From Acidobacteriota bacterium (GTDB taxonomy: Bacteria; Acidobacteriota; Vicinamibacteria; Vicinamibacterales; UBA2999), in the NCBI GenBank assembly GCA_947465645.1, contig CANIBQ010000002.1:1-64000 (forward strand): DNA of 64,000 nt, in the 5' to 3' direction. The position numbers were made by a program, and so were the translations under genes. A model generated the notes under the pieces. That model was not told the origin of the DNA, searched no databases, and saw nothing but the letters and a program-made list of their open reading frames with translations. Positions 31,418 to 40,140 of this stretch are shown here, one piece after another; position 1 is the stretch's first letter; each line of letters starts with the position of its first letter.

Positions 31418-32346
31418 AACTGCTGACTTTTGCCCCGAGCGCGCACGCCGCGCCGCGGCTCGGCGCCTATCTCGGCGCCGAGCGCGTCCTCGACCTGTCG
31501 CGCGCCTACGCGCACGTCTTTCACGGGCAGGCGCCGGACTGGTTCGGGTCGGTGGGCGCGTTGCTGACCGGCGGGGACCGGGCGCTGGCGCTGGCGCGCG
31601 AGGTGCTCGATCGCGCCGGCAGCCACCCGGAGCCCGCGCTGCTCCACGACGCGAACACGATTCTGTTCGGGCTGCCCACCGGATCCAGCCCCAAGGTGCT
31701 GTGCGTGACGATGAACTACCTGTCGCACGCGCAGGCCAGCGGCCTCACCAAGCCGTCCGAGGAGCCCTATTTCTTCATCAAGATGGCCAGCCTGCTGACG
31801 CCACATCGAGCGCCCGTGCTGCGGTCGAGGACCTCGCAGAAATGCGACAGCGAGATCGAGCTGGCGGTGGTGATCGGCAGGCAGGGCAAGTACATCTCGC
31901 GTGAGGCGGCGATGGATTACGTCGCCGGCTACACCGTGGCCAACGATCTCAGCTTCCGCGACCGGCGGACGCTGACGTCCGATCCGAACTCGGCCCGCCT
32001 GAACTGGCTCACCCTTAAGAACCTCGACACCGCCGCGCCGATTGGCCCATGGCTGGTCACCAAGGACGAGATCCCGGATCCCTACGACCTGGACATCACG
32101 CTCACGCTGGACAATGACCCGCGGGCGCGGCAGTCGGGCAACACGTCGGGCATGATGCACACCATCGCCGACCTGATTCATCACGCCTCCGACGGGCTGA
32201 CGCTGGAACCGGGCGACGTCATCCTCACCGGAACGCCCCATGAGGTCGCGTTCGGCCATCAGCGGTTCCTGGGCGAAGGTGATATCTTGAGAGCCGAGAT
32301 CGAGAAAATCGGCGCGCTGGTCAACCCGGTGCAGGTCGAGGGCTAG
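31414..32346 (+). CDS. Fumarylacetoacetate hydrolase family protein
   Basis: A 310-residue FAH-fold enzyme. The metal ligands lie in C-D-S-E-I-E-L-A and G-Y-T-V-A-N-D-L-S. Further motifs are R-x-x-L-T-S-D-P and V-I-L-T-G-T-P-H-E-V. FAH members cleave a C-C bond, and next to a gentisate dioxygenase the likely substrate is fumarylpyruvate or maleylpyruvate. It starts with GTG at 31414, overlapping the hydrolase stop, and ends 12 bases before the dioxygenase. Confidence 0.9.
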   Translation: MKLLTFAPSAHAAPRLGAYLGAERVLDLSRAYAHVFHGQAPDWFGSVGALLTGGDRALALAREVLDRAGSHPEPALLHDANTILFGLPTGSSPKVLCVTMNYLSHAQASGLTKPSEEPYFFIKMASLLTPHRAPVLRSRTSQKCDSEIELAVVIGRQGKYISREAAMDYVAGYTVANDLSFRDRRTLTSDPNSARLNWLTLKNLDTAAPIGPWLVTKDEIPDPYDLDITLTLDNDPRARQSGNTSGMMHTIADLIHHASDGLTLEPGDVILTGTPHEVAFGHQRFLGEGDILRAEIEKIGALVNPVQVEG

Positions 32347-32357
32347 CGGAGGATACG

Positions 32358-33464
32358 GTGCTGAGCGAAAAGACCGACACGCGCCGCGAGCTTTTCATCG
32401 AAGAACTGCTCGCGAGCAACTTCACGACCTATTTCGCCGCGACGCACCCGAAGTATTCCACCGGCAACAAGGCCTTCCGGTTCACCGCGGCCCCGGTCAG
32501 CGCCGCCGTTCCCTATTCGTGGAAGTACCAGGACGCACGGGCAAAGCTGTTCAAGCTGGGCGACCTGCTGACGGTCGAGGAAGCGGAGCGGCGCAACATC
32601 AACTTCGTCAACCCGTCGCTCCGGAACTTCATGCCGGCGGCGTCGCTGCCGACGCTGCGCGGCGGCATCCAGCTGCTGCTGCCCGGCGAAAAGGCCTACA
32701 CCCACCGGCACTCGGCCAACGCTTTCCGCTTTATTCTCGAGGCCCCCGACCACGGCGCGTTCACCATCGTCGAAGGCACCAAGATTCCGATGCACCCCGG
32801 TGACCTGGTGCTGACGCCGAACTGGACCTGGCACGATCACCACAACGAGTCGGCCTCGCACGCCATCTGGTACGACGGCCTCGACGTGCTGCTGGCGTAC
32901 ATGATGGGCGGCGTGTTTTCCCAGGAGTTCAAGGACGCCGCAGGCGGGTCCTATCAAAACGTGCAGCGCCCTGCCGAGCCGCTAGTGCACTGCTACGACG
33001 CCGGACTGGTGCACCGCAAGAAGATGTTTCCGGATCACGTCCCGGCATCCGACAACCCCCTGCTGTACTACCCTTACAGCCGATCGCGCCAGGCGCTGCA
33101 GAACCTGCTCGACGCCGGAGCCGGCAACGAGCACGACGGCGTGCTGATGGACTACGTCAACCCCGTGACTGCGGGCCCGACCTTCCCATCGATGAGCACC
33201 AGCCTTCGAATGGTCCCGGGCAAGGCCACGCTCGAGGCCCGGCATCGGACCGAGAACGTCATGTTCATCACGATGGAAGGCTCGGTGACCTTTCACCTGC
33301 CGGACAACCAGACGTTCCGGACGGCACCGTTCGACGTCACGGCGATGCCGTCCTGGGTGCCCTACACGGTCACCAACACGGAGAAAGAGCCGGCGGTGCT
33401 GTTCTCCAACAGCGACCGGCCTCTCTTCGAGAAGCTCGGGTTCTACCGCGAAGCCGAGGTCTGA
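32358..33464 (+). CDS. Gentisate 1,2-dioxygenase-like bicupin
   Basis: A 368-residue bicupin. The first cupin has the iron-binding H-R-H in K-A-Y-T-H-R-H-S-A-N and T-W-H-D-H-H-N. The second has A-R-H-R-T-E and lacks a full metal site, as usual for gentisate/salicylate dioxygenases. It would open the aromatic ring to maleylpyruvate. It starts with GTG 32358 after GCGGAGG. Its end overlaps the convergent M28 gene by 22 bases. Confidence 0.9.
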   Translation: MLSEKTDTRRELFIEELLASNFTTYFAATHPKYSTGNKAFRFTAAPVSAAVPYSWKYQDARAKLFKLGDLLTVEEAERRNINFVNPSLRNFMPAASLPTLRGGIQLLLPGEKAYTHRHSANAFRFILEAPDHGAFTIVEGTKIPMHPGDLVLTPNWTWHDHHNESASHAIWYDGLDVLLAYMMGGVFSQEFKDAAGGSYQNVQRPAEPLVHCYDAGLVHRKKMFPDHVPASDNPLLYYPYSRSRQALQNLLDAGAGNEHDGVLMDYVNPVTAGPTFPSMSTSLRMVPGKATLEARHRTENVMFITMEGSVTFHLPDNQTFRTAPFDVTAMPSWVPYTVTNTEKEPAVLFSNSDRPLFEKLGFYREAEV

Positions 33465-34912
33465 GCCAGCTCCGCGCGGGTGATCGCCCCGGTCAGGTCG
33501 ATGATCTTGGCGTAGGCGCGCGCGACCGCCTCGAGGCCGGCCGGCGGCACGATCTCGGCGCGGTCGCCGCTGGAGCTGTGATACACCGGCGAGTCGAGCA
33601 GCTGAAGCGAGGTCATCCGGGAGAACGGGCCGATCCCGCCGCCGTCATACATCTCCCAGTCCCAGATCGCGATGCCGAACGTCCGGTAGGTGTCGAAAGC
33701 CAGCGACGCGAGCTTATCGCTGCCGTTGATCCACCATCGCTTCGGGGCAGCGGTCGCCGTGGTCCTGAAGATGCCCGAGGCGCCGAACGAGCTCATTTGC
33801 GTCACGGACGTGTGCTCCGAGTTGATGACCAGCACGACGTTCTTCAGCAGCGTGTCGCGCTGCGCCAGGATCGCGTTGGCACCCTGACCGCCGTCGGTCT
33901 GCCCCGCCGTCGCCACAAACTTGATCGTCCGCTTGCGCTCGGCCTGCGGTACTTTCGCGAAATACTCGGCGACGCCAAGCAGCGTCGCGACGCCGGATGC
34001 ATTGTCGAACGCCCCTTCGAAGAGCCCATCGTGATGCGCGAGGATCAGGACTTCTTCGGCACTGGTGCCGGGCACTGTGGCCCAGACGTTGTGGCTCTTG
34101 AGACCAGGCCGTTCCTCGGCGATCAGCTTGAGCGCGACGGTGACCGGTCCCTTGACCATCAGCGCCTTCAGCGCATCCGCATCAGTGGTGCCGATGGAAA
34201 AAGTCGGCACCTTCGGGGCCGGAGAGAACGAGTTCGAGATGTTGCCTGGGATGTTGACGTTGACGAGCACGGCGGCGGCGCCTTTTTCCACGGCGCGCAG
34301 CAGGGCGCCGTTCGAACGCGCGGTTCCCTGGAAGGCGTTGGGACGCGGGTCGCTGTGCAGGAACACCAGCTTGCCCCTGACGTCGCGGCCCGCGAAGTCG
34401 AGCTCCGAGCCGACACCCAGCCAGACGATCTCGAGCTTCAGGCCGGCCGCCGGCGAGTTGACGGACTTCTCCGCGGGGTAGATCGAGGTCGGATTCAGCG
34501 TGGCACCGCTGCCCGTCGCCGTAAAGCTCCAGTCGGTGGCGACCCACTGCGGCGTCAGATTGACCGGCTGCATCTGGACGTTCTGCAGCCCGTACTCGCG
34601 GAACCGGGCGGCGATATACTCCTCGGCTTCCGCGCCCGCCTTCGATCCCGGCAAACGTCCCCAGAACCGCTCCCCAGCCTCGTGGTGCTTCCGCGCGATC
34701 ACCGTCAGCGCAAGGACGTGCTGTTTCAGGCGCTTCCCGTCGATGCGCCCGTATTTCTCGTCGCCTTGGGCGAGCGGCATGCTGATGTAGCTCGACTCGA
34801 GCTCGAAGGCATGTTCCTTCACGGGCGCGGGTGGCGCGCCCCGCTGCGGCTCGGCGGCCACACCGGCGGTCACGAGCGCGAACAGGACGATGCAGGCCTG
34901 GGGCTTCAACAA
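33443..34912 (-). CDS. Secreted M28 family peptidase-like protein, degenerate active site
   Basis: A 489-residue exported protein. I chose TTG 34912 because GAGGAGG lies 6 bases upstream, and the signal peptide (C-I-V-L-F-A-L-V-T-A-G-V-A-A) then begins at once. A PA-like domain lies in the middle (G-K-L-V-F-L-H-S-D). The M28 domain has A-H-H-D-G-L-F-E-G-A-F-D-N-A-S-G with the first metal ligands. The usual E-E after F-V-A is Q-T (A-T-A-G-Q-T-D-G-G), so the catalytic glutamate is lost. A C-terminal His (V-Y-H-S-S-S) remains. Confidence 0.85.
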   Translation of the reverse strand: MLKPQACIVLFALVTAGVAAEPQRGAPPAPVKEHAFELESSYISMPLAQGDEKYGRIDGKRLKQHVLALTVIARKHHEAGERFWGRLPGSKAGAEAEEYIAARFREYGLQNVQMQPVNLTPQWVATDWSFTATGSGATLNPTSIYPAEKSVNSPAAGLKLEIVWLGVGSELDFAGRDVRGKLVFLHSDPRPNAFQGTARSNGALLRAVEKGAAAVLVNVNIPGNISNSFSPAPKVPTFSIGTTDADALKALMVKGPVTVALKLIAEERPGLKSHNVWATVPGTSAEEVLILAHHDGLFEGAFDNASGVATLLGVAEYFAKVPQAERKRTIKFVATAGQTDGGQGANAILAQRDTLLKNVVLVINSEHTSVTQMSSFGASGIFRTTATAAPKRWWINGSDKLASLAFDTYRTFGIAIWDWEMYDGGGIGPFSRMTSLQLLDSPVYHSSSGDRAEIVPPAGLEAVARAYAKIIDLTGAITRAELAQTSASR

Positions 34913-34952
34913 GGACGACCTCCTCAGGTCGGACCAGCGGAGAGGGAAACGA

Positions 34953-35078
34953 TCAGTCCACACGCAGCAGGGTGGGATTGATCGTTCCCTGCGCGAACGC
35001 CGTAATGGGCATCAGGACGACGACGCTCGTGACCAACGCCAACCGGAGTCGGGCCGCCGCCACTGCTAACCTTGTCAT
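34953..35078 (-). CDS. Very short secreted peptide or truncated gene remnant
   Basis: A 41-residue frame with ATG 35078 and GGAG upstream. It has a complete signal peptide (A-L-V-T-S-V-V-V-L-M-P-I-T-A-F-A-Q) and only about 13 further residues, then TGA, 40 bases before the M28 start. It could be a peptide or what is left of a longer exported protein. Confidence 0.45.
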   Translation of the reverse strand: MTRLAVAAARLRLALVTSVVVLMPITAFAQGTINPTLLRVD

Positions 35079-35180
35079 CCGGGCTTCTCCGTCTTGATGC
35101 GCCTTCTGGCGAGGTCACCGGACACACCGGCAATCCTATATAACACGGGGAGCCGTTATAAACTGCCCCAAGGGGTGCCG

Positions 35181-36191
35181 ATGAGAATCCACAGAAACGG
35201 CCGAATTTGTCTCCACAGGGCGCTGGCAGGCGTGGCGGTCCTGGCGGTCCTGGCCGCCGCCGGCGGACGCATCGGCGCGCAGGGCGGAGGGCGAGGCGCG
35301 CAGCAGCCCGAAAACGTGCTGGCTGGCGTGATCGATCTGCACCACCACCAGGAGCCGGATGAGCGTGAGCGGAACATGGACATCATCGACGCGTCCCTGT
35401 ACGCCCGGCTGCGCGGCATGCGCGGCGCCGTGTTCAAGTCACACGGCCAGCAGACCGCCACCACCACCTGGCTCGCCGCGAAGATGGTTCCCAACTTCCT
35501 CGCCATCCCGGTCATCGACTTGAACCTGGTTCACGGAGGCCTGAACAGGCACGCCGTGGAGAACTTCGCGACGCTCGTCAAGAAGCCGCAGAACCCGGCT
35601 GCCGACGTCGGATTGGTGATGCTGCCGTCCGAGACGTCGTGTTACCAGCGGCAGGTGGAGAAGTCCAACGAGGAATGCGTCGCGATTTCGAAGGATGGCA
35701 AGCTGCTGCCGGAGACCGTCGCGATCATCGGCCTCGTGAAGAAATACGGGTTCGTGCTGGGGAGCGGTCACGCATCCCCCGAGGAGTGCGTGCTGCTGGC
35801 GCGGGAAGCGCAGCGTCAGGGCGTGCCGTTCACGGTCACGCATGTGAACCTCAACACCACGCCCCCGATGCTCGACCTCGCGCACATGCAGGAGGTCGCC
35901 AAGGCGGGCGGCTACCTGGAGTTCGCAAGTCAGTCGCAGCGGCCTGGCAACCCGACGCTGGAACAGAGGAACACGCGGACCGCCGATCTGATCCGCAGGC
36001 TGGGTCCCCAGTTCGCGATCCTCGAGACCGACCTGGGCCAGGTCAACAACGAGCCGGCGCCCGATGGTCTCGCCGCCTTCGTCATGAACCTCCGCGCGAA
36101 GGGGTTCACGAAGGAAGAGACCGACATGATGACCAAGATCAATCCGGCGAAGCTGCTTGGTCTGCCGCCGCCCACGGGTGCCACCCGCTAA
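35181..36191 (+). CDS. Exported DUF6282-like metal-dependent hydrolase
   Basis: A 336-residue exported protein starting at ATG 35181, with AAGGGG upstream and a signal peptide ending I-G-A-Q. The first motif I-D-L-H-H-H-Q-E-P-D and a later G-S-G-H-A-S-P-E-E and T-H-V-N-L-N fit an amidohydrolase-like barrel of the DUF6282 type. L-R-G-M-R-G-A-V-F-K-S-H is the usual second segment. The substrate is unknown. A GTAG-type repeat follows the stop directly. Confidence 0.75.
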   Translation: MRIHRNGRICLHRALAGVAVLAVLAAAGGRIGAQGGGRGAQQPENVLAGVIDLHHHQEPDERERNMDIIDASLYARLRGMRGAVFKSHGQQTATTTWLAAKMVPNFLAIPVIDLNLVHGGLNRHAVENFATLVKKPQNPAADVGLVMLPSETSCYQRQVEKSNEECVAISKDGKLLPETVAIIGLVKKYGFVLGSGHASPEECVLLAREAQRQGVPFTVTHVNLNTTPPMLDLAHMQEVAKAGGYLEFASQSQRPGNPTLEQRNTRTADLIRRLGPQFAILETDLGQVNNEPAPDGLAAFVMNLRAKGFTKEETDMMTKINPAKLLGLPPPTGATR

Positions 36192-36214
36192 GTAGAGGAG
36201 GCCTTCAGGCCTCC
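36192..36214 (+). repeat. GTAG-headed REP-like hairpin
   Basis: GTAG, then GGAGGCC, loop TTCA, GGCCTCC. It starts at the very base after the stop codon of the DUF6282 gene. Confidence 0.75.
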
Positions 36215-36240
36215 GGTCCCTCGGCCAGGCCTCCAGCCCG

Positions 36241-37563
36241 CTATGGCGTTTTCACCACGTCCTTGAGCGGAAGATCATCCGGACGCACGCGCACGACCTT
36301 GCCGCCCTCGAAGAACGCCCAGAACTGCAGGATGCCGTTGGACGTCGAGTATTGCCACCGCGGACCTGCGATATCGTTGGGCGCTCCATACATCGCCCGA
36401 ATCTCCGCCTCGGTTTTCCCGATCAGCGAGATGGTGAGCTCCGAATCGGGCGGCCTGGTGGCCTGCCGCTGGCGCCGCGCCAGGGTGCCGCGCATCGAGT
36501 TGCCGAGCGTGTTGTTCCCCTCGTGGCACGCGTACTCATAGATCTGGTACGGCTCCGTCTCGACCGCGCCGACGTTGTCGTTGTATTTCAGGACGCGATC
36601 CTTTTCCCATGGCTGCATGAACGTCCACGGCCGGGTCCAGGTTTTCGGGTCGCTGATCGTGACGTAGTAATGGATCCGGTTGCGATTGATCGGCACGAAC
36701 CGCTCGGTGATATGGAAGTTGCCGAACGGGACCCCGGCCTCCGCGAACGCGCCGACCGACCCGCCGCTCTGCTTGTTGGTGTAGTTTCTGGTCTCGACGA
36801 CCAGGGTATTGCCCTCCCAGCGGCCGCGCGAATCGCCCATCCACCCGCCCATCTCGCCGCCGAGATGAGGCCGGCCGTCCAGCGGGATGATGCGGGTGTT
36901 CAACCGCTCGTGCGCCAGCATCACCCAGCCTGGTGACTGCATCAGGTATTGCGCGCTGTTGTAGCCCATCGTCGTGGCGGGCACTTGTGTCGCAATGCAC
37001 CGCTCGGCGAGGTCGTAGTCGGTCCAGTGCCGGATCTCGACGCTGTTGTCGGTGCCGCCCCCTTCGGTCGGCGGATGCAGCCGGACGTGCGCCGCCTGGA
37101 TTGCCTTGGCCTCCGGCGTGAGCGGCGGGATCCGTCCGTCCGCCGGATCCTCGATCAGCGCGGTCCGGTTGTCATAGACGTAGGCCTGGGGCGTCCAGAA
37201 CGAGTTATAGGCCCTCAGGCGATCGAGCTCGGCGACCGTCGCCTTCTTGCAGCGCTCGTCGTTCTGGTTGCATAGCGGCTCGTTGTCTCCGCGTGCCTTC
37301 GCGCGTGCCTCAATCTCGGCATCGGTGAACGTTCTCTTCCCGGCGAGATTCGCGGGCCGCTGCATCGGCACCGTCGTGTGGTTGTCCCACACGCCCTGCA
37401 GATCCGGATCGCCCCACGGTGTTTTCGGCGGGGTGTAGGTTGAGGCGGGTACCTTGAACGCCGGCTCGCTCTGGGTCTGCCCCGCGGCGACCGTCCCGGT
37501 CAGCCATGCGGCCACGCCGACGGCGGCCAGCGATCCGGCGGAAATCAACAGACGATGGCGCAT
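36241..37563 (-). CDS. Secreted protein of the W-x-G-x-TLV family (large member)
   Basis: A 440-residue exported protein starting at ATG 37563, with GAGGTTGAG upstream and a signal ending V-A-A-G-Q. The family core is clear: G-R-W-E-G-N-T-L-V-V-E-T-R-N-Y, H-I-T-E-R-F, V-T-I-S-D-P-K-T-W-T-R-P-W and the terminal-third Y-A-C-H-E-G-N. It differs from other members by a longer N-terminal domain and an added C-terminal region (Y-G-A-P-N-D-I-A). The function is unknown. It is followed on the same strand, upstream in transcription, by no gene for 50 bases; the next one (37615-38469) is a smaller paralogue. Confidence 0.82.
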   Translation of the reverse strand: MRHRLLISAGSLAAVGVAAWLTGTVAAGQTQSEPAFKVPASTYTPPKTPWGDPDLQGVWDNHTTVPMQRPANLAGKRTFTDAEIEARAKARGDNEPLCNQNDERCKKATVAELDRLRAYNSFWTPQAYVYDNRTALIEDPADGRIPPLTPEAKAIQAAHVRLHPPTEGGGTDNSVEIRHWTDYDLAERCIATQVPATTMGYNSAQYLMQSPGWVMLAHERLNTRIIPLDGRPHLGGEMGGWMGDSRGRWEGNTLVVETRNYTNKQSGGSVGAFAEAGVPFGNFHITERFVPINRNRIHYYVTISDPKTWTRPWTFMQPWEKDRVLKYNDNVGAVETEPYQIYEYACHEGNNTLGNSMRGTLARRQRQATRPPDSELTISLIGKTEAEIRAMYGAPNDIAGPRWQYSTSNGILQFWAFFEGGKVVRVRPDDLPLKDVVKTP

Positions 37564-37614
37564 CTCAACCTCCACAACAGCGTGATTCTACGGGCGGCCC
37601 CGGCACGAGTCAAT

Positions 37615-38469
37615 TTAGCCACGCGGCGGCGAAACGAACTCCCCGTAGTGAAATTCCTCGATATATTCCTGGCACCGGAACTGGAGGAGCTGCATGTTCG
37701 GCTCGATCCGGCGATAGAGCGGCAGGCTGATCTTCCACGGGCGCGTGAAGACGTTCGGATCCTCGATCGTCGCCTCGTAGTTGATGTGATCCCGATCGAT
37801 CATGGTGTAGCGCTCGATCACGTGCAGGGCGTCGGTGTGATAGTTCCCCGCCCGGTCGAACCAGGTCTGATCGTTGAAGCCCCTGACGTCGATGACCAGC
37901 GTATCGCCGTCCCACCGCGCGTTCGACCACCCCATCCACGAATCGATCGGGGCCTCGTCCTTGCCATTCATGAAGATCTCGCGCCGCGCATAGGAGAACT
38001 GGTAGACCATCCACATCCGGTTCGGACTCTGGAAGATCTGAAACGGGTGCGGCAGATACGTGGCGCGCGGAATGCCGGGAAGGAAACAATTCAACTCGGG
38101 GTCGGCGTTCAGATGGCGGCCCGGCTTGCCGGGCAGCGCGTTCTTGCGGTTCTCCTCGCGCTTGGCGAGCGCTTCCGGCTTGTAGGGAATCGTCCCGCCC
38201 TCGACGACGCTCAGGCCAGGAGGGCGGGCACCCCACGCGCCTGTGACAAAGATCGGCGATGGCCCTCCCTCGTGCTGCTCCAGATCCCAGTTGGCGGTCG
38301 ACATCGCCTGCCAGATCCCATTGAGATCGGGCTTCTTGTCCCACGACGTTCGCGGGATCGCGCCGCCCTGCGTCTGCACCGGACGCTCGCCAATCGTGAC
38401 CAGCGCCGCCAACACGACTGCTACCACCGGTGCCGTCCCCTTGAGAACGCGCGCCCACTGCTTGCGCAT
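37615..38469 (-). CDS. Secreted protein of the W-x-G-x-TLV family (small member)
   Basis: A 284-residue exported protein. The core reads A-R-W-D-G-D-T-L-V-I-D-V-R-G-F, V-I-E-R-Y-T-M, I-E-D-P-N-V-F-T-R-P-W and F-R-C-Q-E-Y. It is divergent from the membrane-protein gene at 38516, with 46 bases between starts that carry a TATATT. Paralogues here are at 389, 36241, 43839, 51962, 56872, 59189 and 63781. Confidence 0.82.
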   Translation of the reverse strand: MRKQWARVLKGTAPVVAVVLAALVTIGERPVQTQGGAIPRTSWDKKPDLNGIWQAMSTANWDLEQHEGGPSPIFVTGAWGARPPGLSVVEGGTIPYKPEALAKREENRKNALPGKPGRHLNADPELNCFLPGIPRATYLPHPFQIFQSPNRMWMVYQFSYARREIFMNGKDEAPIDSWMGWSNARWDGDTLVIDVRGFNDQTWFDRAGNYHTDALHVIERYTMIDRDHINYEATIEDPNVFTRPWKISLPLYRRIEPNMQLLQFRCQEYIEEFHYGEFVSPPRG

Positions 38470-38515
38470 CTGCTCGACCTCCTTCGGGTCTCACGATATA
38501 TTAGCCGCACTCCTG

Positions 38516-39034
38516 ATGATGGACTTTCTCGTGCGCCTCGAGGCCACCGGCCTCAGCACCTGGCTTCGCGAGTCGCCGTCAATGCTCGCTTTCCCGTTCG
38601 TGCTCGTGCTGCACACCCTTGGGCTTGGATTGATCGTGGGCAGCAGCCTGGTCGTGAACCTGCGGATACTCGGCGCGGCGTCACGCATTCCGCTCAAGCC
38701 CCTGGAGGCATTCTTCCCGATCATGTGGTTCGGGTTCTCGATCAACGCCATTTCCGGTCTGATGCTGCTGGCGAAATCCGCCACCACCGTGGGAGTGAGC
38801 GGAATCTTCTGGGTCAAGATTGCGCTGATCGCACTGGCGATCACCGCCCTCGCCCGGATCAAGCACACGCTGTTCGCGGATCCGCTCCTCGACACGCGAC
38901 CGGTGCCCGCCAGCGCCCGGGCCCTGGCTGTGGCCTCCATCCTGCTCTGGACGGGAGCGATTACGGCGGGGCGCCTCATGGCTTACATCGGACCCACTCA
39001 ACCCGAAGCGAGCATTCTGTTCGGATCGCGATAG
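38516..39034 (+). CDS. DUF6644-like membrane protein
   Basis: A 172-residue protein with about four membrane helices (P-F-V-L-V-L-H-T-L-G-L-G-L-I-V-G-S; W-F-G-F-S-I-N-A-I-S-G-L; I-A-L-I-A-L-A-I-T; A-S-I-L-L-W-T-G-A-I). The T-W-L-R-E-S-P start and H-T-L-G-L-G-L motif match the DUF6644 family. The same region is seen again in the second half of the next protein. The ATG at 38516 (or 38519) is chosen. The role is unknown. Confidence 0.75.
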   Translation: MMDFLVRLEATGLSTWLRESPSMLAFPFVLVLHTLGLGLIVGSSLVVNLRILGAASRIPLKPLEAFFPIMWFGFSINAISGLMLLAKSATTVGVSGIFWVKIALIALAITALARIKHTLFADPLLDTRPVPASARALAVASILLWTGAITAGRLMAYIGPTQPEASILFGSR

Positions 39035-39047
39035 GTCACATTCAGAG

Positions 39048-39992
39048 ATGAACCTGGCGCACCTGCATCTCCTGTTGAACCATGTTCCCACCGTGGGTTT
39101 TGCGGTCGGCGTGTGCCTCTTCATGATTGCGCTCGTCTACAAGGACGACAAGCTGCAGCGACTGAGCCTGGGACTGGTGTTCCTGGTCGCGCTGCTGTCG
39201 CTCCCCGTCTACCTGACCGGCGTCGCCGCCGGCGAGATCATCCAGGACCGTGCCGGCGTGTCAGCGGCCTTGATCCGAAGCCACGAGGACGCGGCCCTCT
39301 CGGCGTTCGTCGTCATGCAGCTCACCGGCGGGGCCGCCTGGCTCGCCTTGTGGCAGCTCCGTCGCTACTCCAGGCCGCTGCGCGGCAGCATCCTGAGCGT
39401 CGCACTGCTGTCGATCGTGTCGCTGGCGCTGATGGCACACGCGGCCAACGTCGGCGGCGCCATCCGGCACCCGGAGATCCTCTCGCTCGACGACACCGCG
39501 GCGCCGGTGGCGCCGCTGGCCATGGCCTGGGTGGCAAGCGCGACCGTGCGGTCATTCGTAAATGAGACGGAGTGGGTATGGCCGGCGAGCGAGGTGATTC
39601 ATTTCATCGGCCTGGCCCTCGCGTTCGGCGTCGTGCTCCTGATCAATCTTCGAATGCTCGGCATGATGAAATCGGTGGCATTCGCTGACCTGCACCGGGC
39701 GCTGCCCTGGGGGATGCTCGGCTTCGGGGTCAATTTCGTCACCGGCATGATGTTCTTCATCGGGGTGCCGGCGCAGTACACGACCAACGCTCCGTTCCAG
39801 TGGAAGATCCTCTTCATGGTCCTGCTCGGCTTCCACCTTCTCTACTTCACGTCGTACGACAAGGCCTGGGCCGTGGGACCTGGCGACGACGCGCCGGCTG
39901 CGGCCAAGGTTGTCGCGGCGTCGGCGATCGTGCTGTGGATCGGGGTCGTGTACTTCGGCCGCATGCTGCCCTACCTGGGCAACGCGTACTAG
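39048..39992 (+). CDS. Membrane protein, DUF2231-like plus DUF6644-like halves
   Basis: A 314-residue membrane protein with eight or more helices. The first half (H-L-H-L-L-L-N-H-V-P-T-V-G, with L-T-G-V-A-A-G-E and S-H-E-D) looks DUF2231-like with haem-type histidines. The second half (V-I-H-F-I-G-L-A-L-A-F-G-V) is like the neighbouring 172-aa protein. It may be a two-part quinone or haem membrane module; that is inference. It follows the smaller gene by 13 bases. Confidence 0.75.
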   Translation: MNLAHLHLLLNHVPTVGFAVGVCLFMIALVYKDDKLQRLSLGLVFLVALLSLPVYLTGVAAGEIIQDRAGVSAALIRSHEDAALSAFVVMQLTGGAAWLALWQLRRYSRPLRGSILSVALLSIVSLALMAHAANVGGAIRHPEILSLDDTAAPVAPLAMAWVASATVRSFVNETEWVWPASEVIHFIGLALAFGVVLLINLRMLGMMKSVAFADLHRALPWGMLGFGVNFVTGMMFFIGVPAQYTTNAPFQWKILFMVLLGFHLLYFTSYDKAWAVGPGDDAPAAAKVVAASAIVLWIGVVYFGRMLPYLGNAY

Positions 39993-40097
39993 ATGACGCT
40001 GGCCCTGATCGTGGGTCTGGTGGTGCTCGGCGTGCTCGCCCTGGTCGGCGGCGTGGGCTATGCGATCGACAGGATCGCGGAACGCCGCGAACAATGA
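39993..40097 (+). CDS. 34-residue single-pass membrane peptide
   Basis: An ATG directly follows the preceding TAG. The frame encodes one hydrophobic helix (L-A-L-I-V-G-L-V-V-L-G-V-L-A-L-V-G-G-V) and a charged end (D-R-I-A-E-R-R-E-Q). The immediate coupling suggests a small subunit of the neighbouring membrane protein. Confidence 0.5.
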   Translation: MTLALIVGLVVLGVLALVGGVGYAIDRIAERREQ

Positions 40098-40140
40098 CCG
40101 CTGACTGCATTAAGATCGGCGTTTGAACAAGGAGCAAAGT

